Counted from the first letter of the stretch, positions 54,657 through 64,000 are shown. The stretch is DNA of 64,000 bases from G965230065 sp965230065 (GCA_965230065.1 OZ245942.1:2418001-2482000); one strand, 5' to 3'. Made by a program: numbers and translations. The notes: generated by a model from the letters alone, not told the origin.

Positions 54657-55706
54657 ATGGACTACGCAGATTATTCGGTCAAAGACTTTATCCTCGATGA
54701 GTCGTTCCAGAAATGGGTACTACAGCCAGATGATGCCATCTGTACCTTTTGGAACTCCTGGCTCGAGCTTCATCCCGAAAAACAGTCCATTGTAGATGAG
54801 GCGCGTAGCACCATCCAATCTATCGGATTCAGAAAAGAGCATCCTACCCAACAAGATTTATCAGAAGTTTGGCAAAACATTGTAACAGCAAAAACGCAGG
54901 ACAACCCTTCTGTTCATAGGGCAAAAGTTGCGGCGTTTACATTCCGGCAAACAAGTATCTGGTACAAAGTAGCAGCGGTATTGCTGCTTTTTGCAGTGGG
55001 TAGCCTGGCATATCTTTACTGGCCAACCGACGACCAATACATTACCTGTTCTACAAAGTATGGGGAAACCCGTTCTATTATGCTACCCGACAGCTCAGAG
55101 GTTTATCTGAATGCCAATTCCACCATCAAATATGCAGAAAAATGGAAACCGAAAACCCCCCGCGAAGTATGGCTTGATGGGGAAGCTTTTTTTGATGTAA
55201 AAAGAAAAACAAAAGCGGCCAAAGAAATACAGAATACAGACCCTGATGGTTTTATTGTACACACTCAGCAGTTAGATGTCATTGTGTTAGGAACCCGGTT
55301 TAATGTAAATGAACGAAGGGGAAATACGAAAGTGATACTCCATTCGGGCAAAGTAAAGCTACATACTGATAATACTCCGGATGTACTGATGGAGCCTGGT
55401 GAATTGGCCGAGCTTAATGCAGATCATGGAGATCTTGTTAAAAAATTAGTGGAAGATACCAATATCTACAACGCCTGGATCAACAACGAACTTATCTTTA
55501 GTGATACCCCATTGTATGAAATAGCCACGACCCTGGAAGATAATTACGGCTTAAAAATAGAATTTGAAGAAGGTATAGCGCAAGAGGAATTTACAGGAAC
55601 ACTACCTGCGGATAACGTGGATATATTCTTCACCATGTTGTCAGAATACTTTGATGTAAATATTACCAGAAAAGATAACCTGGTCAAAGTAAAGTATAAA
55701 AAGTAA
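54657..55706 (+). CDS. FecR-family anti-sigma factor
   Basis: A 349-residue inner-membrane regulator. A cytoplasmic N-terminus (about 1-100) can hold the sigma factor. One membrane helix (KVAAVLLLFAVGSLAYLYW) follows, then the periplasmic FecR domain with STKYGETRSIMLPDSSEVYLNANSTIKY and EVWLDGEAFFDV, and a C-terminal secretin/TonB-short-like part (LYEIATTLEDNYGLKIEF). It relays a signal from the STN domain of the downstream SusC to the sigma factor. Confidence 0.95.
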   Translation: MDYADYSVKDFILDESFQKWVLQPDDAICTFWNSWLELHPEKQSIVDEARSTIQSIGFRKEHPTQQDLSEVWQNIVTAKTQDNPSVHRAKVAAFTFRQTSIWYKVAAVLLLFAVGSLAYLYWPTDDQYITCSTKYGETRSIMLPDSSEVYLNANSTIKYAEKWKPKTPREVWLDGEAFFDVKRKTKAAKEIQNTDPDGFIVHTQQLDVIVLGTRFNVNERRGNTKVILHSGKVKLHTDNTPDVLMEPGELAELNADHGDLVKKLVEDTNIYNAWINNELIFSDTPLYEIATTLEDNYGLKIEFEEGIAQEEFTGTLPADNVDIFFTMLSEYFDVNITRKDNLVKVKYKK

Positions 55707-55791
55707 AACTGACAGTGAATACACCCTCGGCCGGGCGCATTCCTGCCAGTCATATACAATTAAATTGTTTCATCTCAAACTTACAAATTTT

Positions 55792-58700
55792 ATGAATTAC
55801 AATCTACAACGCTTTGGAATATGGCTGTGCCTGGCACTCCTTTTCCAAATGAACCATCTCAGTATGGCTCAGGAGTTGGCAATGGCCGGGCAATCCGGCA
55901 ATGCTAACAGCAATGTGAGCCAGAAGAAAGAAACATCACTCAAAGATGTACTCATGGATCTCGAGACGAGATATGACGTTCGCTTTAACTACCTCAACAA
56001 ATTGGTAGAAGACAAGTATGTACGTACCGACAAAATTGACAGTAAAAACGGAGATATTAAAAAGACCCTTACAAACGTACTGTCGCCCTTGGGATTGAAA
56101 CACGTGCAACTGGAAGATGGCTCTTACCTGATTGTAAAAGACCAGGACAGCAAACGCATCCAGAAAATGACCCGGAAGGAAATTAATTTTAACACGGGCG
56201 AAAGCTCTAACTCCCAGCAGTTCAGAGCACTTTCTACCCTGCACAGGCAATCGCTCAGCTACACCCAGCAATTGCTAGACCAGGTAGTTACTGGAAAAAT
56301 AACTGATGAAAATAGCGAAGGCCTGCCCGGGGTAAACATCCTCGTGAAAGGAACCACTACGGGTACTGTAACAGACATTAGCGGAAATTACCGCATTACT
56401 GTACCAGACGGCGATGCCATTCTTGTATTTTCTTCTGTAGGTTATAACACAGAAGAAGTAGCTGTAGGCGACCAGTCTACGATCAATCTGCAAATGACAC
56501 CGGATGTTCAGGCATTGAGTGAAATTGTAGTGGTGGGTTATGGCACGCAGGAGAGAGGCGTGGTAACCGGGGCTGTATCCACTGTAAATATGCAAGAGAT
56601 AGAAAGCCTTCCCCTGACGTCAGTAGAACAAGCTATGCAAGGGAGAGTACCCGGAGTGCAGGTAACCCAAACCAGTGGAGGAACTCCCGGCGGGGCTCTT
56701 CAGGTAAATATCAGGGGAATTGGTACGATTAACGGTGAAACACCCTTATATATCATTGATGGCGTGCAGGTACAACAAGGGCAGCAGGGACCGAACGGGT
56801 ATAGCATTTTAAATAGCCTCAACCCAAACGATATTGAAACTATAGATATATTGAAAGATGCTTCTGCTGCGGCTATTTATGGTTCCCGTGCTTCGGGTGG
56901 TGTGGTGCTCATTACTACAAAGCGGGGAAAAGAAGGTCCGGTACGGGTTAATTTTGAAGGTTATTATGGTACTCAATTACCAGGAAAGACTTATGATGTG
57001 CTTAATAACGAACAATATATCAATTACCTTCAACAGGTGCATAGTGGCCCTGACGGGCAATTGCCTACTGCTTTTGACCCCAATGCCAACGTAGATGGTG
57101 CAGGCCGCTTGCTGGGGACAGATATAAATACTGACTGGCAAGATGAACTGTACGATCCTGCATCCATCCAGAAATATAATCTAAGCTTATCAGGAGGTAA
57201 CGAAAATGCCACATTCGGTGCAGGACTTGAATATTTTGATCAGGAGGGCACAATGGTAGGTACCTCATTTGACCGCTTTGCGGTACGCCTCAATTCCGAT
57301 TTCAAATTATTTAACAATAAAGTACGCATTGGCGAAACCTTGTTGATGAGCAAAACTTTCAAAGAAGTGTATGGAGGCGCAGGAGGACGGCAGCCTCAGG
57401 AACATGCTATCAAACAAGCACCTACTTTACCCATATATGACCCCTCTTTTTTAGGGGGCTTTGCGTATCCAGATACTGATGAAGGACAGGATGCCAGTAA
57501 CCCGATCGCTGATGCAATGTTGGTAACAAACGAGCAAAATCGCTACCAGGTATTCGGTTCGTTATATGGAGAGTGGGATATTCTCCCCGACCTCCAATAC
57601 CGGATCCAACTTGGTTTGGAGTTTGGTTATCAAGATAATTTCATATACAATCCAACCTATCAGGGAGTAAGGCGGCTTACCACGGTTTCATCTATTAACC
57701 GAAGTCGTTCACAGGTATTCAATCCAATAATAGAACAAACGCTTACTTACAGCAAATCAATAGAAAAACATAATTTCACACTTTTGGGCGGATTTTCCGC
57801 ACAAGAATCACAGTATTCAAGTTATGGTGGTAGTGGACAAAACCTGCCCCCCAATGTAATTTCATTAGAAGCCGCTGTAGACAACAGAAACCTGAGTGAA
57901 AACAGAAACGAAACAGCCCTTCGCTCTTTCTTTGGGAGGCTTACCTACGATTATGCCGGCAAATACCTGATTACTGCCAATATCCGGCGCGATGAGTCAT
58001 CCAAACTATTCCGCGGAACCAATCCAACCGGAATATTCCCCTCAATATCTGTTGGTTGGCGCGTAAGTGATGAAGCATTTATGGACAACATTCCCCTCAT
58101 CAGCGATCTTAAAGTCCGTGCCGGTATTGGTGAGGTGGGTAATCAGTCGCCACTCAGCGCTTATCCTACGGATGTTAACCTGCTGACCGATTATTATTAT
58201 ATTTTGGGAAATCAACCTTTTGCAGGGATCAATCAGTCAAGTCTAGCTAACCCCAATATCACTTGGGAAACTTCCCGTCAGCTTGATATTGGGCTGGACA
58301 TGGGGCTACTTGAAGACCGCATCCGGGTAAACTTTGACTACTATAAACGCAATACTGAAGACCTTATTTTACGGGCAAATGTGCCAAATTCTGTAGGTTT
58401 GGGCGCACCATTTATTAATGCAGGGGAAGTTGAAAATAATGGAATAGAGGTAGCTGTTACTTACCGGAAATCTGAAGGGAATTTTCAGTTTGACGTAGGG
58501 GCTAATGTTACCACCATCAATAATAAAGTGATTGAATTATCCGGAGGTGAAAATGTAATATTACGAGATGGAAGTGTAACCGACGATATTACACAGGTAT
58601 CCTGGACAAGGGTGGGAGAGTCTATCGGGACTTTCTATGGTTATGTAAATGATGGTATTTTCCGCAACTGGGAGGAAGTATATGAACATGCTTACATTAA

Positions 58701-59379
58701 CCAGGCTATTACCGACCAAACAGGTGATGATGGCAACCCTATATATGATACAGATGCCCGGGATGCCGAAACAGCGGTATCTCGTACGGCCCCCGGTGAT
58801 ATTCGTTGGCGGGATGTTAACGGAGATGGAGTAGTAAATACCGACGACCAAGTTCCACTGGGCAGCCCTATTCCTGACCTTCTTTACGGTTTTACCTTTA
58901 ATGGCTCATACAAAGGACTTGATTTTCAATTGTTCCTTCAGGGTTCCCAGGGAAATAGCATTTATAATGCTGCCAAAAGGTGGTTGGTAGACTTTCGTCA
59001 GAACTTTAATCAGGGAGCTGAAGCTCTGAATGCTACGTACTATCAAGAAAACTACACCGCTTCTGAACCCCGGCTTGTACGTGCAGACCCTAATAAGAAT
59101 GTATTGAGAAGCTCTGATCGTTATGTGTACAGCGGTTCTTATGCCCGCATTAAAAATTTAGTGATTGGCTATTCATTACCGCAGGGTGTTTTAGAAAGGT
59201 TGAATGCCCAGCGCCTTAGGATTTATGCTTCGGCTCAAAACCTGATTACATTTACCAATTATTTCGGGCTCGAGCCTGAAGTAGGATCACAAGGGGGCGA
59301 CCCCCGTGATAATGGTATCGACCGTTTGCTTTACCCTCAGCCGCGCACAATTATCCTGGGTGTTCAATTAGGATTTTAA
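55792..59379 (+). CDS. SusC/RagA-family transporter with STN signalling domain
   Basis: A 1195-residue transporter from the ATG at 55792; the frame is open to 55765. Signal peptide, then an STN domain (about 45-115: LKDVLMDLETRYDVRFNYL, VLSPLGLKHVQLEDGSYLIV) that talks to FecR, a carboxypeptidase-like domain (GKITDENSEGLPGVNILVKG, about 165-245), TonB-box-like SEIVVVGYGTQ, the plug, and the barrel. The order STN-CPD-plug-barrel marks the trans-envelope signalling class. Full length. It forms the pore of a SusC/SusD pair with the next gene. Confidence 0.96.
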   Translation: MNYNLQRFGIWLCLALLFQMNHLSMAQELAMAGQSGNANSNVSQKKETSLKDVLMDLETRYDVRFNYLNKLVEDKYVRTDKIDSKNGDIKKTLTNVLSPLGLKHVQLEDGSYLIVKDQDSKRIQKMTRKEINFNTGESSNSQQFRALSTLHRQSLSYTQQLLDQVVTGKITDENSEGLPGVNILVKGTTTGTVTDISGNYRITVPDGDAILVFSSVGYNTEEVAVGDQSTINLQMTPDVQALSEIVVVGYGTQERGVVTGAVSTVNMQEIESLPLTSVEQAMQGRVPGVQVTQTSGGTPGGALQVNIRGIGTINGETPLYIIDGVQVQQGQQGPNGYSILNSLNPNDIETIDILKDASAAAIYGSRASGGVVLITTKRGKEGPVRVNFEGYYGTQLPGKTYDVLNNEQYINYLQQVHSGPDGQLPTAFDPNANVDGAGRLLGTDINTDWQDELYDPASIQKYNLSLSGGNENATFGAGLEYFDQEGTMVGTSFDRFAVRLNSDFKLFNNKVRIGETLLMSKTFKEVYGGAGGRQPQEHAIKQAPTLPIYDPSFLGGFAYPDTDEGQDASNPIADAMLVTNEQNRYQVFGSLYGEWDILPDLQYRIQLGLEFGYQDNFIYNPTYQGVRRLTTVSSINRSRSQVFNPIIEQTLTYSKSIEKHNFTLLGGFSAQESQYSSYGGSGQNLPPNVISLEAAVDNRNLSENRNETALRSFFGRLTYDYAGKYLITANIRRDESSKLFRGTNPTGIFPSISVGWRVSDEAFMDNIPLISDLKVRAGIGEVGNQSPLSAYPTDVNLLTDYYYILGNQPFAGINQSSLANPNITWETSRQLDIGLDMGLLEDRIRVNFDYYKRNTEDLILRANVPNSVGLGAPFINAGEVENNGIEVAVTYRKSEGNFQFDVGANVTTINNKVIELSGGENVILRDGSVTDDITQVSWTRVGESIGTFYGYVNDGIFRNWEEVYEHAYINQAITDQTGDDGNPIYDTDARDAETAVSRTAPGDIRWRDVNGDGVVNTDDQVPLGSPIPDLLYGFTFNGSYKGLDFQLFLQGSQGNSIYNAAKRWLVDFRQNFNQGAEALNATYYQENYTASEPRLVRADPNKNVLRSSDRYVYSGSYARIKNLVIGYSLPQGVLERLNAQRLRIYASAQNLITFTNYFGLEPEVGSQGGDPRDNGIDRLLYPQPRTIILGVQLGF

Positions 59380-59413
59380 TCAGACATTTCTTGAAATTAA
59401 AAATTCATATACA

Positions 59414-60979
59414 ATGAAAAGGATAAAAAGTATAGTGTTTATAACACTACTCACATTAGTATATACGGGCTGTGGAGATGATTTCCTGAACCGTACTGAT
59501 AATACAAGTATTAATTCAGGTTCATTTTATCAAACTGAAGAAGATGCAATTGCTTCGGTTACAGCCGCGTATGCCCCCCTGCAAAACATTAGCTTGTGGG
59601 GAAGAAGAATCCATTTTATGCTGGATTTTGCTTCTGATGAAATAGACCCAACCCCCAATACACAAGGGCCTCCCCTGGAGCTTTTATTACATACTTTCGG
59701 GTCGGTGGGCAATGAGCATATTGATAATCCCTGGAATATGTTCTACCGGCTTATTGCCAAAACTAATATTACTTTGAGCGAAGTGCCTGAAATGGATATC
59801 AGCCAGGACGTGAAAGACCAGGTAGTCGGACAAGCAAAGTTTCTTAGGGCATTGGGATATTTTTATATCAATACGCTTTGGAATGGTGGCCCGTTGCGCA
59901 CAGAAGAAAATGCGGAAGAGCTATCCACTCCCAGGGCTACTCCCACAGAAACCTGGTCACAAATTGAAGCTGACCTTACCGATGCTGCTGCCAAATTACC
60001 CCCAACCTGGGACGACGCCAGCGTAGGGCGGGCAACTGCAGGTGCTGCCAAATCGCTTTTGGGAAAAGCCTACCTTTATCAGGAAAAATGGGCTGAAGCC
60101 GAAGCGCAATTTATGGACGTTATCAATAGTAGCAACTATTATCTCATAGGTGGTCCTAATGACCCCGGAGGTGCTGCAACTACTGTGGAAGAAGCCATTG
60201 CAGCCATGAGATCTAACCATGATTTTGGGGTTAAAAATAATGGAGAAGCCGTATTTGAAGTACAATTTAAATCAGGTACAGGAAATTTGAGCTGGGATAG
60301 TAATAACTCTGCAGGAAGGAATGAAAGCACCATACGCCCGCGCGAGTACGGAGTTGATGGTTCTTCTTTTTATAATGCCCGCCCCAGTGCCGAACTTATC
60401 GCTGCATTTGAAGGGAACGGTGGCACAAACATAGGCGATCGTGATCCCCGGTTTGAAGCTTTCTTTTTCACTGAAAATGATACGATTGAACAGGGTGGAG
60501 AAGAAATCCCCTATATCACTAAAATACCAAATGTGAGCTATGCATGGAAAAAGTACCAGCTTGACAGGTTTGTGCAAAATCCAAGCGACCCTAACGATAA
60601 TGATTGTAATCATGACGTTATCCGGTATGCAGATGTGATTTTGATGGCTGCCGAAGCTAAAATTCAGCAAAATAAAGTAACGGAAGGTATCGCTTTGATT
60701 AACCTCATCAGGAGAAGGGCAGACCCTACCGGTACTATCTTATCTGATCGGCCTGTAGGTGCCTCTCAATCGGAAGCTATAGATTATCTAATTCAAGAGC
60801 GCAGAATAGAACTTTGTGGTGAACAGGTCAGAAGATCTGACCTGGTAAGATGGGGAATAGCCCAAAATTATATTAATGGCTTCCAGGCTAATAAACATGA
60901 ATATTTCCCCATACCTCAGGCAGAAATTAATAACAATGAGGCTATGACCATTGAGGATCAGAACCCGGGATATAATTAG
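59414..60979 (+). CDS. SusD/RagB-family lipoprotein
   Basis: A 521-residue surface lipoprotein (lipobox VYTGC). The start of the mature part, DDFLNRTDNTSINSGSFYQTEEDAIASVTAAYAPL, and the C-terminal YLIQERRIELCGEQVRRSDLVRWG and HEYFPIPQAEINNNEAM are typical of the main SusD family. It caps the upstream SusC pore; the gap is 34 bases. A strong terminator follows, so this is the last gene of the operon. Confidence 0.95.
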   Translation: MKRIKSIVFITLLTLVYTGCGDDFLNRTDNTSINSGSFYQTEEDAIASVTAAYAPLQNISLWGRRIHFMLDFASDEIDPTPNTQGPPLELLLHTFGSVGNEHIDNPWNMFYRLIAKTNITLSEVPEMDISQDVKDQVVGQAKFLRALGYFYINTLWNGGPLRTEENAEELSTPRATPTETWSQIEADLTDAAAKLPPTWDDASVGRATAGAAKSLLGKAYLYQEKWAEAEAQFMDVINSSNYYLIGGPNDPGGAATTVEEAIAAMRSNHDFGVKNNGEAVFEVQFKSGTGNLSWDSNNSAGRNESTIRPREYGVDGSSFYNARPSAELIAAFEGNGGTNIGDRDPRFEAFFFTENDTIEQGGEEIPYITKIPNVSYAWKKYQLDRFVQNPSDPNDNDCNHDVIRYADVILMAAEAKIQQNKVTEGIALINLIRRRADPTGTILSDRPVGASQSEAIDYLIQERRIELCGEQVRRSDLVRWGIAQNYINGFQANKHEYFPIPQAEINNNEAMTIEDQNPGYN

Positions 60980-61001
60980 TGATTCACGTATTTTTATCAT
61001 T

Positions 61002-61041
61002 AAAATAGCCCTGAAAATGAAAATTCGGGGCTATTTTTTTT
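61002..61041 (+). terminator. Rho-independent terminator of the SusC/SusD operon
   Basis: AAAATAGCCC (61002-61011) pairs exactly with GGGCTATTTT (61028-61037), and the T run reaches 61041. It stands 22 bases after the SusD stop codon and is the best terminator in the window. Confidence 0.85.
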
Positions 61042-61056
61042 GCTGAAAAACAAACA

Positions 61057-62781
61057 TCAAATCTTTCCCAACTCTTCCCTTACAAACTCAATCAACGAGT
61101 GAATGTACTCCCGGCTGAAATCGAATCGGATGCCGGCAGCTTCGTAGATTTCGGGAATGGATTGGGTATAGCCCAGTTTTAAGGCGTTTTTATAACCTTC
61201 CAGCCCTTTTTCAGCATTTTCCCGGTAGTTTTTCCATACCGCGATGGCACCCAGTTGGGCAAAGCCATATTCTATGTAATAGAAAGGCACTTCGTACAGG
61301 TGCAGTTGTTTTTGCCAAAGGTAATTCTTCTCTTCCTCCAAACCGCTCCAGTCGGTAACATTGTCTGAAAATGTATCCAGAATATCATTCCAGGCTTTGA
61401 GGCGGGCGGGCACATCGTGGTTTGGGTTTTCGTAAATCCAATGCTGAAATTTATCAATATTGGCTACCCAGGGTAAAGTCTCCAATACCTGCTCCAGGTG
61501 GTCACGCTTGGCCCTTTTCAGGTCGTCTTCGTTCGGGAAAAACAAATCCCAATGGTCCATGGAAATTAGCTCCATAGACATAGAAGCCAGCTCGGCTACT
61601 TCAGAAGGTGTGTGTTTGAAATTGGTGAGTGGCAAATCGCGCGTTAGGAATGAATGCACCGCATGCCCTCCTTCGTGCATGATGGTGACCATGTCCCGCA
61701 AATTGGAGGTGGCGTTCATGAAGATAAAAGGCACGCCAATTTCAGAAAGCGGGTAGTTGTAGCCTCCGGGTGCTTTCCCTTTCCGTGATTCCAGGTCCAG
61801 GTGGGCCATTTTTTTCATCACAGCCAGGCACTCACCCAAATAAGGGTCAATTTTGCCAAAACACTCGATGGTTTTGTTGATAAGTTCCTCTCCGCTTTCA
61901 AAAGCCTTCAAAGGCGGTTTGCCGCTAATATCAACCTTTTTATCCCAGGGGCGCAGGGTATCTACTTTCAGGGCTTCTTTTCTCTTTTCAGCCAGTTCGT
62001 GCAAAATGGGTGTGATTTCGGCCGCTACCGATTCGTGGAAAGCAAAGCAGTCTTCCGGTTCGTAATCAAAACGCCCCATGGCTGTAAACATATAATTGCG
62101 GTAGTTGGCAAAGTCGGCATTTTGGGCTACCTGGTGGCGAAGCTGGATGAGTTTGTTGAACAATTCGTTCAGCTTGTCTTTATCTTCCAGCCTGCGCGCC
62201 TGTATTTTCCGAAAAGCTTCTTCTCGCTTTGCCCGGTCCGTGGTTTCCATGTAGTTGGCCGCCTGCTGCAAGGTTTGTTCTTTTCCGTCAATTTCCACCG
62301 TCATGGCGCCGGTGATGGCCCCGTATTTTTTAGATTCGCTTTGCAGTTGGGTTTGCAGGGGAATATTTTCTTCCCTGAAAATTTTGGCGTCTTTTTCCAG
62401 TTCCCGGATCATAATGGGGTAACCGGGTTCCCGGATTTCACCAAGCTGTTCAGCAGCCAGTGCCTTTTGGTTCAGCTTGTTCGACTCCGGCTCTATTTTT
62501 GGCTGTATTTCGGTGATAAACTCTTCAAATTTTGCCTGTAATTGTTCATTGGCCGTATCGCAGGTCATGCGGATATAGCGCCAGGCCAGGTCTTCGGAAA
62601 GCACGGCTTCCAGCTCGCTCCGGTCTTCAAACCACTTTTTCAGCTCAGCCTCAGAATTGATTTCCCGCTCCAGCAAGTCGTCATAATACGGCTTTACGGT
62701 TTCCCAGTCTTTGATGGTAAAATCTTCGGGCAGAAATTGCCTTTGCTTCTTTTCGGGTATTGTAAAATCGTTGTTTTGCAT
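61057..62781 (-). CDS. M3 family oligoendopeptidase
   Basis: A 574-residue zinc peptidase from the ATG at 62781. The frame is open to 62868, but the extra codons cross a palindromic repeat and look unlike the family. The zinc motif HEGGH (in IMHEGGHAVHSF, near 369-373) is clear, with the third ligand Glu in SEVAELASMSMELIS. The N-terminus is helical with Glu/Lys-rich segments, as in PepF-type oligoendopeptidases. No signal peptide is seen; it digests short peptides in the cytoplasm. Confidence 0.92.
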   Translation of the reverse strand: MQNNDFTIPEKKQRQFLPEDFTIKDWETVKPYYDDLLEREINSEAELKKWFEDRSELEAVLSEDLAWRYIRMTCDTANEQLQAKFEEFITEIQPKIEPESNKLNQKALAAEQLGEIREPGYPIMIRELEKDAKIFREENIPLQTQLQSESKKYGAITGAMTVEIDGKEQTLQQAANYMETTDRAKREEAFRKIQARRLEDKDKLNELFNKLIQLRHQVAQNADFANYRNYMFTAMGRFDYEPEDCFAFHESVAAEITPILHELAEKRKEALKVDTLRPWDKKVDISGKPPLKAFESGEELINKTIECFGKIDPYLGECLAVMKKMAHLDLESRKGKAPGGYNYPLSEIGVPFIFMNATSNLRDMVTIMHEGGHAVHSFLTRDLPLTNFKHTPSEVAELASMSMELISMDHWDLFFPNEDDLKRAKRDHLEQVLETLPWVANIDKFQHWIYENPNHDVPARLKAWNDILDTFSDNVTDWSGLEEEKNYLWQKQLHLYEVPFYYIEYGFAQLGAIAVWKNYRENAEKGLEGYKNALKLGYTQSIPEIYEAAGIRFDFSREYIHSLIEFVREELGKI

Positions 62782-62813
62782 GTTTAATGTTAATTTTTTG
62801 GGTTGAAAACACT

Positions 62814-62877
62814 GGTTGCCTGTTACCCGTTGCCTGTTTTTTTTGAACTGGCAACCTGTAACAGGCAACTGGAAACT
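62814..62877. repeat. Palindromic 7-base-rhythm repeat
   Basis: GGTTGCC TGTTACC CGTTGCC on the left is mirrored by GGCAACC TGTAACA GGCAACT on the right, around a T-rich loop. It fills the gap between the ferredoxin and the M3 peptidase genes, both on the minus strand. Confidence 0.65.
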
Positions 62878-63210
62878 CTATTCTATCTCAATCACTACAT
62901 CATCCGTAATAGGATGCGCTACGCAGGTGAGGGTGTAGCTTTGTTCAATGTCTTCGTCGGTGAGGGCATCTTCTTCATCCAGCTTCACTTTTCCTGAGTG
63001 GCACTTACCCATACAGGTGGTACACAGGCCACTCTGGCAGGAGTAGGGCAGGTCAAGCCCCAGCGTCAGGCCCGTTTCCAGGATTGTGCTGTCGGGTTCT
63101 ACCGTAAATTTATGTTCTTCCCCCTCAAAAATAAGGGTAACTTCTTTGGATTCCAGTTCTCCTTTCCATCCCAAGACTACGCCCGGGCGTTCGTTGGTAA
63201 TTTCGCTCAT
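62878..63210 (-). CDS. 2Fe-2S ferredoxin (plant type)
   Basis: A 110-residue electron carrier. The cluster-binding residues lie in SCQSGLCTTCMGKC (near 59-72), with the last Cys in YTLTCVAHP (near 96), matching the CxxxxCxxC...C plant-type pattern. The early strands (KEVTLIFEGEEHKFTVEPDS) give the beta-grasp fold. It is probably soluble. Partners are not nearby; the C-terminal half of some hydroxylase reductases is similar, so it may serve an oxygenase. Confidence 0.92.
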   Translation of the reverse strand: MSEITNERPGVVLGWKGELESKEVTLIFEGEEHKFTVEPDSTILETGLTLGLDLPYSCQSGLCTTCMGKCHSGKVKLDEEDALTDEDIEQSYTLTCVAHPITDDVVIEIE

Positions 63211-63259
63211 TCTTTTTTTTAAATCTTACGAATTAATAAATTATACGTTATCATTATCC

Positions 63260-63399
63260 AAACCCTTAATCCGAAGCTCTAAATTCTAAATAATATTAAA
63301 ACCTTAAATTCAAATCACAAAACCAGTATAATTGTTTTGGATTAAAGCTTTGCTAATTAGAATTTGTTTAGGGTTTAGGGTTTAGAGTTTAGGATTTCC
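63260..63399. repeat. Palindromic 7-base-rhythm repeat before purB
   Basis: Left units AAACCCT, TAATCCG and AAATTCT are roughly inverted with right units GTTTAGG, GTTTAGG, GTTTAGA and GTTTAGG. The right arm ends three bases before the promoter box of purB. Between the arms (63315-63360) nothing else is seen. Confidence 0.6.
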
Positions 63400-63401
63400 C
63401 C

Positions 63402-63409
63402 TAAATTTG
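63402..63409 (+). promoter_or_regulatory. Bacteroidota-type -7 promoter box for purB
   Basis: TAAATTTG fits TAnnTTTG and lies 18 bases before the start codon at 63427. The upstream TTTAGG units could supply a weak -33 element. Confidence 0.55.
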
Positions 63410-63426
63410 TGGCAAATATAAGCACT

Positions 63427-64000
63427 ATGGAATTGAATACCCTTACAGCCATCTCACCCATTGACGGGCGATACAGAAACAATACCAATACCCTGGCCCT
63501 TTATTTCTCAGAATTTGGCCTCATTCGCTACCGCATACTGGTAGAAGTTGAATATTTCATTGCCCTTTGCGAACTGCCTTTGCTCCAGCTTAAAGACTTT
63601 GACCCTGCACTGATTCCGCAACTCAGGCGAATTTTCAGTGAATTTAGCGAGGAAGAAGCGCAAAGCATTAAGGAAATAGAGAAAACCACCAACCACGATG
63701 TGAAAGCGGTGGAATACTTCCTGAAGCAAAAGTTTGACGAACTGGGCATTGCTCAATACAAAGAATTTATCCACTTTGGCCTTACTTCCCAGGATATTAA
63801 CAACACAGCCATACCTTATTCATTAAAAGATGCCCTGGAGCAGGTGTTTGTGCCTTTAATGGGGGAAGTAATATCCAAAATACAAGAACAAAGTGAAACC
63901 TGGGCAAACATTCCCCTGCTGGCCCGCACACACGGGCAACCGGCCTCCCCTACCCGCCTGGGCAAAGAATGGCAGGTATTTCACGAACGCCTGCAAAAAC
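63427..64000 (+). CDS. purB: Adenylosuccinate lyase, 5' part
   Basis: The first 191 residues of the enzyme that splits adenylosuccinate and SAICAR to fumarate in purine synthesis; the window ends inside the gene. The marks are LTAISPIDGRYRN at the start, EKTTNHDVKAVEYFL with the first catalytic His region, FGLTSQDINNTA and LARTHGQPASPT with the second conserved His. Lengths so far match the family. It is preceded by a clear promoter box. Confidence 0.95.
   Translation, partial: MELNTLTAISPIDGRYRNNTNTLALYFSEFGLIRYRILVEVEYFIALCELPLLQLKDFDPALIPQLRRIFSEFSEEEAQSIKEIEKTTNHDVKAVEYFLKQKFDELGIAQYKEFIHFGLTSQDINNTAIPYSLKDALEQVFVPLMGEVISKIQEQSETWANIPLLARTHGQPASPTRLGKEWQVFHERLQK

Noticed and set aside
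61801..62541. A 246-codon plus-strand frame opposite the M3 peptidase
   Set aside because: It is rich in Phe, Val and Gly with no domain pattern and lies fully antisense to a confident gene.
63366..63393. TTTAGGG-like tandem repeats resembling telomere repeats
   Set aside because: Only four degenerate units are present, beside a promoter box, and the pattern fits the intergenic 7-base-rhythm family.

Overview
The window reads as chromosomal DNA of a Bacteroidota species, most likely a marine or soil member of the order Cytophagales. The support is two SusC/SusD outer-membrane pairs, FecR-type anti-sigma signalling, a subtilisin and a small protein with type IX secretion (T9SS) C-terminal signals, a lycopene cyclase, LytTR and two-component-propeller regulators, lipoproteins with Cys lipoboxes, and TAnnTTTG-type promoter boxes. 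I saw no rRNA, tRNA or CRISPR array. The genus cannot be set from the sequence alone.

Layout. 1-2.3 kb: a YD-repeat lipoprotein gene broken by a frameshift and by an IS982-family element, then a DUF4174 gene. 2.3-13.4 kb: mostly single metabolic genes (Gfo/Idh/MocA oxidoreductase, LOG-family hydrolase, NTF2-like protein, GH113-like lipoprotein, S66 carboxypeptidase, gluconokinase, a lone nuoD, lycopene cyclase, glutamate dehydrogenase). 13.5-27 kb: a 1453-residue T9SS subtilisin, a membrane-embedded patatin, a staphylococcal-nuclease/lamin-tail protein, a GT39-like membrane glycosyltransferase and a tricorn-like S41 protease. 27-33.5 kb: M16 peptidase, fasciclin lipoprotein, beta-barrel protein, ApbE, RuvB and two hypothetical proteins. 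33.6-39 kb: a TonB-receptor-like barrel divergent from a LytS/LytTR two-component pair, then a DUF2461 gene. 39-40.4 kb: a DUF433/DUF5615 toxin-antitoxin-like pair and a heavily decayed gene.

41-51.6 kb is a regulated nutrient-uptake locus: a periplasmic-propeller histidine kinase, its NarL-type response regulator, a LacI-type regulator remnant, then SusC, SusD and a third lipoprotein. 53.8-61 kb is a second uptake locus of the trans-envelope type: ECF sigma factor, FecR anti-sigma factor, SusC with an N-terminal STN signalling domain, SusD, and a clear terminator. Neither locus carries a polysaccharide-degrading enzyme, so the substrates cannot be named. The window ends with an M3 oligopeptidase, a 2Fe-2S ferredoxin and the 5' part of purB.

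Several gaps between genes hold palindromic sequence with a 6-7-base rhythm. The shared pattern across unrelated loci is the most unusual non-coding signal here. The other notable items are the clean IS insertion scar, the three-fold Ig-like/PKD repeat in the subtilisin, the membrane patatin next to the nuclease/lamin-tail gene, and the repeated TGTATAAAAT boxes before fecR.
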